The translations under genes were made by a program, and so were the position numbers. A stretch of 36,061 nucleotides of DNA from JBCDCE01 sp039182515 (GTDB lineage: Bacteria > Pseudomonadota > Alphaproteobacteria > Rhodobacterales > Rhodobacteraceae). The DNA lies in NCBI GenBank assembly GCA_039182515.1, contig JBCDCE010000041.1:1-36061 (forward strand), given 5' to 3'. How positions within the stretch are numbered: position 1 is the stretch's first letter; the number at the start of each line of letters is the position of its first letter. This document shows positions 6,873 through 14,509 of the stretch, in pieces. Under the pieces are notes generated by a model. It saw only the letters and a program-made list of their open reading frames with translations, was not told the origin of the DNA and ran no database searches.

Positions 6873-8305
6873 GCAAACGCCCTCTTATCGTAGATGTCGA
6901 TGGCACCTACCTTCGCACAGATATGCTTTTGGAAAGCCTTTGGGCGGGCCTCGGCCGCGCGCCCTTTGAAACGCTGGCAGCTCTCAAAGATCACTGGCGC
7001 AGCCCCCAAGAGCTAAAAGCGCGTATGGTCGAGCTGGTTGATCTGCGCCTTGATCTCTTGCCGGTGAACGAAGGCATGCGCGCCGCGATCGCTCAAGCAC
7101 AGGCTGAAGGTCGTGAGGTGCGTTTGGCCTCTGCGTCTGATCTTCAGTTGGTTAAAGCCTTGTCCGAAGCGGCGGGTTTAGGCAGCGAGGTTTTTGCGAG
7201 CACGCCAGAGCGCAATCTCAAGGGCCAAGCCAAAGCTGCGGCTTTGGTTGAGGCATATGGAGAAGACGGCTTCGATTACGCGGGCAACGCGCCTGTGGAT
7301 GCCGATGTCTGGGCGAAAGCCCATACGGCCGTGGTTGTTGGTCCAAATCAACGCGCCCGCGCGGCTGCTCAAAAGAGGGGTAAGCCCGTTGTTGACATCG
7401 ACGGCGCCTGGGACATCAAAGACGCCATTCGCGCCATGCGCCCGCATCAATGGGTCAAAAACGTTCTGCTGCTCTTGCCCATTGTCGCCGCTCACCAATT
7501 TGATCTCGCCACGCTCTTTTGGGCGCTGCTAGGTATCCTCTCGTTTTCCTTCGCTGCGAGTTCAATCTACGGCGTGAACGATCTCTTGGATCTCGAAGCG
7601 GACCGCCTTCACAAAACCAAATGCAATCGCCCCTATGCCAGCGGGGCAGTGCCCATAGAGATTGGCATGGCGCTCTCAATTGGCCTTGGCGTTCTCGCCT
7701 TGGCAATCGGTGCACTTCTGTCGCCTGCCTTTTTTGGCATCGTTGCGCTCTATATGGTCTTGTCTCTTGCCTATTCCTTACGACTCAAACGGATGCGTTG
7801 GATCGACGTGGCCACCTTAGCCACACTCTACACGCTGCGTGTGGTGGCAGGGGCCGCGGCAACGGGTGTTGACGCCTCAGGCTTTATGCTTGTTTTCGTC
7901 TTCCCAATCTTTTTGACCTTGGGCTGCGTGAAACGTCTTACGGAGCTTTTTCATGCCCCAGACGACGCACGTTTGCCGGGGCGGGGCTATGGCAAGCCGG
8001 ATCGTGGAGATCTGCTCAATATGTCTGCAATTGGCATGGTCGGCGCGCTGGTGATCTTTTTTCTCTATAGCTTCAGCCCGCAAGCTGAGACCCTATATCC
8101 AACGCAATGGCTCTTGTGGATTTGTTTGGTCCCAATCGCAATTTGGCTCTACCGCATGATCAAGATCGGCTGGCTGGGCGCCATGGACTACGACCCGATT
8201 GTCTTTGCACTCCGCGACAAATTCGGCATGGGCATCTTGCTTATAACACTCTCGCTGATGTTTTACGCAGCTGGCCTCTGGGCAGAATGGTTCGGCTTGC
8301 TATAG
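6869..8305 (+). CDS. HAD-UbiA fusion: decaprenyl-phosphate phosphoribosyltransferase-like
   Basis: 478 aa, GTG start overlapping the previous stop (GTGA). Residues 1-~185 are a HAD-type phosphatase domain: VDVDGTYLRTDM (nucleophile D9, acid D11), LASAS near 88-92, Lys118, and YAGNAPVDADVW as the acidic motif. Residues ~187-478 are a UbiA prenyltransferase with about nine helices. The Asp-rich motif is NDLLDLEADRLHKTKCNRP (237-255), very like that of mycobacterial Rv3806c, which joins phosphoribosyl pyrophosphate to decaprenyl phosphate. YSLRLKRMRWIDV is the second loop motif. The UbiA half likely makes polyprenyl-phospho-5-phosphoribose; the HAD half may remove the 5-phosphate (inference). 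Partner DprE1/DprE2-like genes lie convergently just downstream. An alternative is another UbiA substrate such as quinone or haem precursors, less likely given the context. Confidence 0.87.
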   Translation: MSKRPLIVDVDGTYLRTDMLLESLWAGLGRAPFETLAALKDHWRSPQELKARMVELVDLRLDLLPVNEGMRAAIAQAQAEGREVRLASASDLQLVKALSEAAGLGSEVFASTPERNLKGQAKAAALVEAYGEDGFDYAGNAPVDADVWAKAHTAVVVGPNQRARAAAQKRGKPVVDIDGAWDIKDAIRAMRPHQWVKNVLLLLPIVAAHQFDLATLFWALLGILSFSFAASSIYGVNDLLDLEADRLHKTKCNRPYASGAVPIEIGMALSIGLGVLALAIGALLSPAFFGIVALYMVLSLAYSLRLKRMRWIDVATLATLYTLRVVAGAAATGVDASGFMLVFVFPIFLTLGCVKRLTELFHAPDDARLPGRGYGKPDRGDLLNMSAIGMVGALVIFFLYSFSPQAETLYPTQWLLWICLVPIAIWLYRMIKIGWLGAMDYDPIVFALRDKFGMGILLITLSLMFYAAGLWAEWFGLL

Positions 8306-8367
8306 AGGTTTTGGCGAGCGACCATGCTTGCTGAGGTATTGCGCCGCGCGTGCCGCGCGTCACCACG

Positions 8368-8450
8368 CTGGGGCTTTGCCCCAGACCCCAGAGTATTTGC
8401 ACCTAGAAAAAGAGGTTCGGGGCCTAGGCTTTTTCTTGGTCTAAATACTC
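8368..8450. repeat. Paired inverted repeats between convergent genes
   Basis: Two hairpins: CTGGGGC-TTT-GCCCCAG (8368-8384, perfect) and a 22-nt imperfect inverted repeat, arms 8391-8412 and 8429-8450, containing GAGTATTT ... AAATACTC. It lies between the stop of the HAD-UbiA gene (plus) and that of the SDR gene (minus), so it probably ends transcription from both sides. Its right arm recurs at 16964-16990. Confidence 0.65.
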
Positions 8451-9186
8451 AAATTGAGAGCTTTTTGAAGATCGGCTCCGGCACGGATTTGATGATCCGC
8501 ATGATGTAGCGCCAGAAAAACGGCGTGTAGAGCGTGTTTGTCTTCTTTGACACACCGCGCAGGATGTCGCGCGCAACCTCGTCGGGGGTGGCCACCAAGA
8601 ACATACCTTCAAGCCCCCAGGTCATGGCAGTGTCCACAAAGCCGGGTTTTACGGTCACCACATGACCACCAGATCGTGTAAGTCGATTTCGCAGGCCGCT
8701 GAGATAGGTGGCAAAGCCTGCTTTCGCGGCGCCATAAACATAGTTGCCCAAACGCCCACGGTCTCCCGCAACAGACCCAACGCCAACAACGCAGCCAGCG
8801 CCTCGCTCTTCCATCACTGGGGCTAAGCTCTGCAAGAAGGCGGCTGGGCCGGTGAAGCTGTCTTGAACCGTGCCCGTGATCAAGCTGGCGTCGGCGTCAA
8901 TGGCCTCTTGTGTTGGCATGGAGCCCACAAACACAGCGGTGTTAATCACGCCGGGCAAAGCAGCAGCTCTCTCTAAAACCGGCGAGAAAGACGCTTCATC
9001 GCGCATATCGAGCGTGAAAACTTGCGCAATGGGCGCACCACGGGCTGTGGCATCCGCAGCGGTGCTGTCCAAATCAGCGCGATCCCGCCCAGCCAGCAAA
9101 ACACTGTCGCCTCGCTCCGCGAGTTGCCTCACGAAAGCGCGCGCCATAGAGGACGTTGCCCCTAAAATGATCCATGTCTCGCTCAT
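8449..9186 (-). CDS. DprE2-like short-chain dehydrogenase (polyprenyl-P-keto-sugar reductase)
   Basis: 245 aa, cytoplasmic SDR. The nucleotide-binding turn is ILGATSSMARAF (7-18), followed by AGRDR. The catalytic triad reads Ser138 (GVGSVAGDRG), Tyr151 and Lys155 (YVYGAAKAG), and then VKPGFVDTAM. The size, the Y-G-x-x-K-A-G active site and operon position match mycobacterial DprE2, which reduces decaprenyl-phosphoryl-2-keto-erythro-pentofuranose to the arabinose form with NADH/NADPH. The start overlaps the stop of the DprE1-like gene by 4 bp (ATGA), so the two are translationally coupled, as expected for enzymes that pass an unstable keto intermediate. SDRs are a huge family, so without the neighbour the substrate could not be named. 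Confidence 0.85.
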   Translation of the reverse strand: MSETWIILGATSSMARAFVRQLAERGDSVLLAGRDRADLDSTAADATARGAPIAQVFTLDMRDEASFSPVLERAAALPGVINTAVFVGSMPTQEAIDADASLITGTVQDSFTGPAAFLQSLAPVMEERGAGCVVGVGSVAGDRGRLGNYVYGAAKAGFATYLSGLRNRLTRSGGHVVTVKPGFVDTAMTWGLEGMFLVATPDEVARDILRGVSKKTNTLYTPFFWRYIMRIIKSVPEPIFKKLSI

Positions 9187-10475
9187 GCGTCACCTCGCAG
9201 ACCCAAACGGCGGGTTAGATTTGTCTCAAAACTATGGTCCGGATCGATCGCATCGACCTCTTTGCGCCAGGCCTGCAACTCAGGATACATCGCGTTGATA
9301 TGATCGGCGGAAGACACGCTGTCTTTCGCAAAATAGATCCGGCCGCCTGCTTTGGCCGTCTCAGCCTCAAGCACAGCAAGTAGGTTTTCAACACCCGGTC
9401 GGTTGGGGAAATCCACAGCCAGCGTATAGCCTTCCATCGGAAAAGACATATAGCCACCGCGCCCAGCACCCATGCGCTTGAGCACGGCCAAAGGCGAGGC
9501 AAGGCCAGACTGCGCGATCTTTTCGAGCATGGCTTTGAGCGCATCAGCCGCCTCAAGTGGCACAACACATTGAAACTGATGAAACCCAGGTTTGCCATAA
9601 AGCTTGTTCCAATCGTGGATTTTGTCGAGCGGGAAGAAAAACGCATCGATGGGTTTCACGACCGTGCGCCCCGCTTTGGGAACACGTTTATAGTAAAGCC
9701 TGTTGAACATTCGCACGATGGGGGCGGAGAGGGCCCATTTGGGTGCATTGAACGGCACTTTTTTCGAAGGCTTTGGCTTGGGCACAAGGCCGGCTGCCGT
9801 CTCAGCCTCTTCCAAAATCCCACGCCCAAGGGCTTTGCCTTTGGCCGTCGCGTCGATCCAGCCCACGGTATAGGTGGCTTGGGAGGCGTCTAAGCTTTCC
9901 AGGAAACTGTCCCAATCGGGGATCCTGCGCTCAGTGACCATCATGATATCGCCTTTGCAGGCCATCATTTGAAGTTTTGCGGCCAAGATCACACCGGTTT
10001 GGCCCAAGCCTCCAAGCGTGGCTTTGAAGGCGGGGCTTTCGGGCGTGATCTTTGCGACCTGGCCGCCCTGTTTGAGGGTGATCTCAATCACGTGTTGACC
10101 AAATGAGCCATGAAGATGGTGGTTTTTGCCATGCACATCCATGGCAATGGCCCCACCCACTGTGGCAAAACCAGTGCCGGGCATCACGGCTGGCAGCCAG
10201 CCTTTGGGCGCAAAGACATCCGCGATCTGGCCCAATGGGACACCGGCTTCCACCTCCAAGATGCCCGTCTCGGGATCAAAGCTCAGGATGCGATCAAGCC
10301 GGGTCATATCGGTTACAATGCCGGCGTCGTTCAAACAGGCATCCCCGTAGCTGCGCCGATTGCCTGTCGCAGGGTGTTGGCCTGAAACATGCGCTTGGCG
10401 TTCTGGCCGGGCAATCTCGCCCGTGGCCCAGATCGCGCGACCCCAGCCGGAGTAAGTGTCGGTTCTAGTCCGCAT
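9183..10475 (-). CDS. DprE1-like FAD oxidase (polyprenyl-phosphoribose 2-epimerase subunit)
   Basis: 430 aa from ATG 10475 (AGAGGGG ~7 bases upstream). VAO-type FAD-binding N-terminal domain with NRRSYGDACLNDAG (39-52), then PGTGFATVGGAIAMDVHGKNHH (99-120). The C-terminal part holds VLKRMGAGRGGYMSFPMEGY (331-350), TLAVDFP and YFAKDS with Lys384. All these blocks match mycobacterial DprE1, including the active-site lysine (Lys418 there) and HGKNHH. Alanine (353) stands where M. tuberculosis has Cys387, the benzothiazinone target. It should oxidise the C2 hydroxyl of a polyprenyl-phospho-ribose. FAD is probably non-covalent, as in DprE1. Start overlaps the upstream flippase-like gene by 11 bp. 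Confidence 0.9.
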   Translation of the reverse strand: MRTRTDTYSGWGRAIWATGEIARPERQAHVSGQHPATGNRRSYGDACLNDAGIVTDMTRLDRILSFDPETGILEVEAGVPLGQIADVFAPKGWLPAVMPGTGFATVGGAIAMDVHGKNHHLHGSFGQHVIEITLKQGGQVAKITPESPAFKATLGGLGQTGVILAAKLQMMACKGDIMMVTERRIPDWDSFLESLDASQATYTVGWIDATAKGKALGRGILEEAETAAGLVPKPKPSKKVPFNAPKWALSAPIVRMFNRLYYKRVPKAGRTVVKPIDAFFFPLDKIHDWNKLYGKPGFHQFQCVVPLEAADALKAMLEKIAQSGLASPLAVLKRMGAGRGGYMSFPMEGYTLAVDFPNRPGVENLLAVLEAETAKAGGRIYFAKDSVSSADHINAMYPELQAWRKEVDAIDPDHSFETNLTRRLGLRGDA

Positions 10476-11499
10476 AAGCCCCTCTTTTCGATATGCGTTC
10501 GGCAAATGGGAAAACGGCCAAGCCGACCCCAATGGCAAACCACAATGTGGTCACCCGAATGATAAGTGTGGCAGGCACTGAGACTTCTAAAGGCACGCCC
10601 TGCAAAGCCAAAAGTGCGACCATCGCCGCTTCTGCACCGCCCACGCCGCCCGGCGCGCCGGTAAGCCCCCCTGCCAAGGCAGAGAAAACAAAAATAGCCG
10701 TGGCTGTCCAAAAGCCGATGTCTGCGCCCATCCACATGAGCAGCAGATAAAAGGCATAGCCCTCTGCGAGCCATCCAATGATGCCGATCCCGCTGGCCAG
10801 CACAATGATCCAAGGGTTCGTGAAGGCCTGGAGCGCTTTTGACGCGCGGCGTACTTTCGCAAAAAGTCTGCCGAAGCGACCAAGGGCGCGATAAGCCAAT
10901 GTGGCCACAAGGCCCAAGAGCTTGGGCCTCGTGGCCACATAAGCGGCCCCTAAAGCCAAAATAACCACAGGCACAGCGCCCGTGATCCCAATCGTAGAAA
11001 AGACCAACCCCAGCGCCAAGATGAGCGCCATGGCCGCGAGATCAGAAGCACGGTCCACCAGCACAAGCGGGGCAGTGCGCTCAAAGCTCCAACCGGTTTC
11101 TCGGCGCAGCCAGCGCATGCGGATGAGCTCGCCCACACGGCCTGGCGTAGCCGTCATGGCAAAACCACCCAAGAAATGGCGTTGGTTTTGGACAAAGCCT
11201 GTTTCGAGGCCAAGGCGCGTCGCAAAGAGATGCCAGCGCGCGCCGCGAAAGGTGTAATTGACAAGGCTGAGCGCCAAGAGTGCCGCGATCTCAAGCGGAC
11301 CCAGGCTTGTAATGTGCGCCCAGGTCTCTTCCCAACCTGTCGCCGCAGCCAGCCCAATCAGGCCAAAGATCATCAGAGCAAAAAGCCCGCCCAACAGTAG
11401 CATGTCACGGCGCCCAGAGCTCGGGTTACCAGTTTCTTTTTGCTTGGAGGCAAACCCGGAGGGCGCGCCAGAATTTGGAGATGTGCTGCTCATGATCAT
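10465..11499 (-). CDS. Lysylphosphatidylglycerol synthase TM-region (UPF0104) flippase-like protein
   Basis: 344 aa from ATG 11499; a TTG at 11535 or ATG at 11493 are alternatives, none with a strong ribosome-binding site. After a ~35-residue Ser/Pro-rich cytoplasmic tail come about eight membrane helices. Typical family blocks: NYTFRGARWHLFATRLG, GGFAMTATPGRVGELIRMRW, LVLVDRASDLAAM and GLTGAPGGVGGAEAAMVALL. Members include AglD-like and MprF membrane halves that move or use lipid-linked substrates. First gene of the operon with the DprE1/DprE2-like genes, so it is a candidate translocase for the finished polyprenyl-phospho-sugar (inference); mycobacteria use a GtrA-type protein, Rv3789, in the same neighbourhood. 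Confidence 0.83.
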   Translation of the reverse strand: MIMSSTSPNSGAPSGFASKQKETGNPSSGRRDMLLLGGLFALMIFGLIGLAAATGWEETWAHITSLGPLEIAALLALSLVNYTFRGARWHLFATRLGLETGFVQNQRHFLGGFAMTATPGRVGELIRMRWLRRETGWSFERTAPLVLVDRASDLAAMALILALGLVFSTIGITGAVPVVILALGAAYVATRPKLLGLVATLAYRALGRFGRLFAKVRRASKALQAFTNPWIIVLASGIGIIGWLAEGYAFYLLLMWMGADIGFWTATAIFVFSALAGGLTGAPGGVGGAEAAMVALLALQGVPLEVSVPATLIIRVTTLWFAIGVGLAVFPFAERISKRGAYAD

Positions 11500-11634
11500 G
11501 TTGGTCTGGGAGCTACGTGTCTTTTTAGGCAACAATAAGGAGGGATCTGGCCCTGGCTAGCGCAGTTTGGGAAAAAATAAGCCTTGTTTGAGGGCAGCTC
11601 AGCGAGATCGCGCCGTGGTACCGTTTTTCAACGA

Positions 11635-11664
11635 CCTGCGCGCAGAGATCTGGCCGCGCGCAGG
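11635..11664. terminator. Strong hairpin between flavoprotein stop and flippase gene
   Basis: Perfect 9-bp inverted repeat CCTGCGCGC/GCGCGCAGG around a 12-nt loop containing AGATCT. It lies 19 bp past the stop of the upstream minus-strand flavoprotein gene. A T tract does not follow directly, so it may be a weak or factor-assisted terminator or an mRNA 3-prime stabiliser. Confidence 0.5.
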
Positions 11665-11682
11665 AATAACAAAGACTTTGCC

Positions 11683-13701
11683 TCAACTCAGGCCGAGACG
11701 GTCGGTTAAAGGGTTGTGGAACGTGCCGCTTTGATTGAACCGCTGGAAGGTCGCTTGGAAAGCAGGCCATTGCGGAAAGCGGCTGGCGGGATCGTAGTTG
11801 CGTTCGTCCATCACATCGAGATTGAGCCCCCAATGCAGGCGCATATTGGGCTCGTCCATCAGATCCGCCTCGATCAACCGCAGCGCCTCCGCCCCGTCTT
11901 CCGTGCCTTTTGACATGAGCACTTCGAACATGACCGTGCCGTTGTCAAACGCGCCAATGCGGTCGCGACGGTCGGCAAATTGCGGGGAGGCATAGGCCGC
12001 GCAGGGCGCCACCCAGCGCACGGCGATTGGGGCGGTGTGATAGTTGCCTTGCCGCGTGTTGCGCGCCGTCAGCTCTAAGATGCGGTCCATCGCGGGAATG
12101 GTCTGCTCAATCGGAAAGGCAATCTCGGTTCCGTAGCCGCCAAAGAACTTCCCGCCTTTGGGAAAGATCTTATAGCATTTATTGCGACGCTTGATGGGAT
12201 GCTCTGAGGGGCGGATCTCATCACCAAGCCACCCGCGCGACGCGCCAAAGGTTGCTGCTTGGCGGCCAAGCCAGCTATCGTCTTTGGAAAAATCGGTGAT
12301 GTTGATCCGACCTTCGGCAGGGGCTTTTCCGGTGATGATCTTTGCGCTCTCAAGCGCTTTGGCGAGGCTATCTGTGAAAGTGCCGCCGATCACGCGGGTG
12401 TCGTTGGTCTCGCGGCGCAAGGTGAGCGAAATGGGATGTTCACCTCCCAAAGACACGCCTTTCTTCTCGCCACCTTCTGCAGGCACTGGTGAGACCAGAA
12501 GCGAGGCGGTTTCCCAACGATCGAGGAAAGCGCGCATGGTGGCGTAATCCGAGAAGCTCTCTTTAAAGATCTCCCAGGTTGAGACGTAGGTCCATTCGTT
12601 GAGCCAGTAAAAATCGGCTGTGTCGATCACGGCTGAATAAACAACCCCCATGCAGCCAAAGGAACAGATCACGGAATAGAAGACGTCGTCATCTTGGATC
12701 AACTCATCAATGCCCGCTTCGCGCCAATTGCGTGCGCGTGTGATCCCGTCGGTGGGCTCGATGCGGTAGGTGCGCCCACCTTCGCCCACCATCACAAGGC
12801 TTTTGACCATGTTGGGGAAGGGGCCACGCCCGGTGCCCGAGCCATGGGTGGAGGTTGACACAGCGCCCCAAAAGGTTTGCCCGTCATACGTGCCTTGATT
12901 GGCCAGCGCCCGCCCGGTTTTTTCGAGCTCTTTGGAAATGTCGATGATGGTGCGGCCCACTTCCAGCTCTACATGCGAGCGGCGGCGTTGCGGCGCTTTG
13001 AACTTATTGCGCCGGGCTTGTGACATGGGCAGCATGCGATTGTAGCCTTTGGTCTCGATCAAAATATCATCTGAGACGGCCGCTTCTGAGAACGAGTGAC
13101 CTGAGCCCAAGGCTCGAATGGTTAGACCTTGATCCGTGGCGATGCGGCAGATGGTTTTGATGTCGGCGAGGTTTTTCGGGCGGTAGATTTCGAGCGCATC
13201 CACCTCTTGGAACCGCAGGTAGCTGACCCATTTGCGCCTGGCAGCTTTGGGCACGCGGAGTGCTGCGAGAGCCGCGCGCTTGTCCGCTTTGATCTGATCA
13301 ATCGTCTGACGTTTGTCGGCCTTGGCCTTTTGGATGCTGTCGCGCTTGTCTTCGCGAATATCGTGCTTGGTATCTTTTTTCTCCTGTTTGGCCAGATCGA
13401 TCGTGTCTTTTTTGTCAGCGCGTACGTCTTTCTTGGCGTCCTTCTTGTCAGACTTCGATAAGTCAGACTGCCGGATATCCTTCATTGCGTCACGCTTGTC
13501 TTGCCGCGCGTCCTTTTTGGCGTCGCGCGTGTCTTGCCGGATCTCTTTTTTGTCCGCACGGGCTTCTTGGCGGGCGTCCTTTTTGTCCTCACGCGCGTCC
13601 TTGCGGGCGTCTTTTTTGTCCTTACGCGCGTCCTTCTTGGCGTCTTTGATCTCTTGTTTGCGTTGTTTTTCGGCAGCGGATTTTTTCTTAAATAGTCCCA
13701 T
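11683..13701 (-). CDS. ALO-type FAD oxidoreductase with long charged single-helix N-terminus
   Basis: 672 aa from ATG 13701 (GGAGA ~7 bases upstream). Residues ~5-148 are almost only Lys, Asp, Arg, Ala, Glu and Gln in KKDAR-like pentads, repeated more than ten times, forming a predicted single alpha-helix or coiled coil. No signal peptide, so cytoplasmic. Residues ~165-670 resemble D-arabinono-1,4-lactone/alditol oxidases of the VAO family: YRPKNLADIKTICR, then ALGSGHSFSEAAVSDD with His202 placed like the His that binds FAD covalently, NQGTYDGQTFWGAVSTSTHG, and a C-terminal LHWGLNLD (His623). The substrate is unknown. It lies upstream of the DprE1 operon, 184 bp away after a hairpin, so a link to pentose metabolism is tempting but unproven. 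The helix-encoding DNA is itself an imperfect tandem repeat. Confidence 0.85.
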   Translation of the reverse strand: MGLFKKKSAAEKQRKQEIKDAKKDARKDKKDARKDAREDKKDARQEARADKKEIRQDTRDAKKDARQDKRDAMKDIRQSDLSKSDKKDAKKDVRADKKDTIDLAKQEKKDTKHDIREDKRDSIQKAKADKRQTIDQIKADKRAALAALRVPKAARRKWVSYLRFQEVDALEIYRPKNLADIKTICRIATDQGLTIRALGSGHSFSEAAVSDDILIETKGYNRMLPMSQARRNKFKAPQRRRSHVELEVGRTIIDISKELEKTGRALANQGTYDGQTFWGAVSTSTHGSGTGRGPFPNMVKSLVMVGEGGRTYRIEPTDGITRARNWREAGIDELIQDDDVFYSVICSFGCMGVVYSAVIDTADFYWLNEWTYVSTWEIFKESFSDYATMRAFLDRWETASLLVSPVPAEGGEKKGVSLGGEHPISLTLRRETNDTRVIGGTFTDSLAKALESAKIITGKAPAEGRINITDFSKDDSWLGRQAATFGASRGWLGDEIRPSEHPIKRRNKCYKIFPKGGKFFGGYGTEIAFPIEQTIPAMDRILELTARNTRQGNYHTAPIAVRWVAPCAAYASPQFADRRDRIGAFDNGTVMFEVLMSKGTEDGAEALRLIEADLMDEPNMRLHWGLNLDVMDERNYDPASRFPQWPAFQATFQRFNQSGTFHNPLTDRLGLS

Positions 13702-13818
13702 GAGGGCGTCTCCCGGGTTCCCAAATATGTGAGCGATAGAATGCTGCACAGTTTGGAACATGGGAGAATTTACGATAGTGGGGATAACCTGACCCAACCA
13801 AGGGTTGCGTCGCCGGAG

Positions 13819-14502
13819 TTAAACCAGCACGGCTTCTGCGTGGGTTTGCGCAGCCCAAATCCCCAACAAACCAACAACGATCAAGCTCGCAGCCCAAACC
13901 CGCTCAAGATCAAACCAAGACTGCGTGAGAAATTTCAGGCCGAGCCATTTATAGACCGCAAAGGCAATCGCAGCTCCACCGATCAGCATCGTGGCGGTAT
14001 GGGCAAAAGCCACCAAAAGAGCCATGCCGATGTTGCGCGTCATCAATTGCGAGGCAGCCATATGGCCTGCGTCCAGCATCTCGGGTGCACACAGCCCAAG
14101 GAAAATCGGCACCAACATCAGCCCAGCTCCATGCGCCAAAGCGATCACAAAGGACCACAAAGCCAATTTATGCGGCGGGATCCGGGCGAGGATCCGAGGG
14201 TGTCTGTTGCGAACAAAGAGATAAAGCCCAAGACCAATCAATAAGAGCGCTGACGCAATCTGGATCTCATATTGCCAAGTCACCAGAAGGCTCATGGCCG
14301 CAAAAGGCAGCAAGATCCCAAGCATAGACACCAAATGCCCAAAGCCCAAAGCGCCAAGCGCGCGCCAAAGCGCGGTTTCTCTACGCTCCATAAGCGCGGC
14401 TGAAACCGCGAGAGGCCAGCCCATACCGGGATTTACGCCGTGGTAAAGCCCAATGCCAAGAACGGCGAGCCAGAGGCCCGCCGCTCCTTCCAATCCAAAC
14501 AC
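13819..14502 (-). CDS. Six-helix His/Met-rich membrane protein, partner of SBP56
   Basis: 227 aa, GTG start 7 bp after the stop of the SBP56 gene; an in-frame TTG at 14493 is an alternative. About six membrane helices with short loops. Five histidines are each followed closely by a methionine: H21..M27 (YHGVNPGMGWP), H56..M60, H124..M129, H147-M148 and H168..M172. That pattern suggests transition-metal, possibly copper, binding within the membrane. Fold-wise it recalls UreH/HupE/DsbD-type transporters, but I cannot assign a named family. Because SBP56/methanethiol oxidase is reported to need copper, a metal-supply role is a reasonable hypothesis. Equally it could export a product of the enzyme. 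Confidence 0.7.
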   Translation of the reverse strand: MFGLEGAAGLWLAVLGIGLYHGVNPGMGWPLAVSAALMERRETALWRALGALGFGHLVSMLGILLPFAAMSLLVTWQYEIQIASALLLIGLGLYLFVRNRHPRILARIPPHKLALWSFVIALAHGAGLMLVPIFLGLCAPEMLDAGHMAASQLMTRNIGMALLVAFAHTATMLIGGAAIAFAVYKWLGLKFLTQSWFDLERVWAASLIVVGLLGIWAAQTHAEAVLV

Positions 14503-14509
14503 CTAAGGA

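Noticed and set aside
6869..11499. Reading the DprE-type cluster as evidence of an actinobacterial segment
   Set aside because: Composition, gene spacing and the neighbours are alphaproteobacterial, and DprE1/DprE2/UbiA homologues are known outside actinobacteria, so an actinobacterial origin of this DNA is not supported.
13313..13732. 139-codon plus-strand frame rich in Ser, Phe, Leu and Arg repeats
   Set aside because: It is the mirror of the KKDAR-encoding repeat on the minus strand; repeats read in any frame look protein-like. The minus frame joins a real FAD domain, the plus frame joins nothing.
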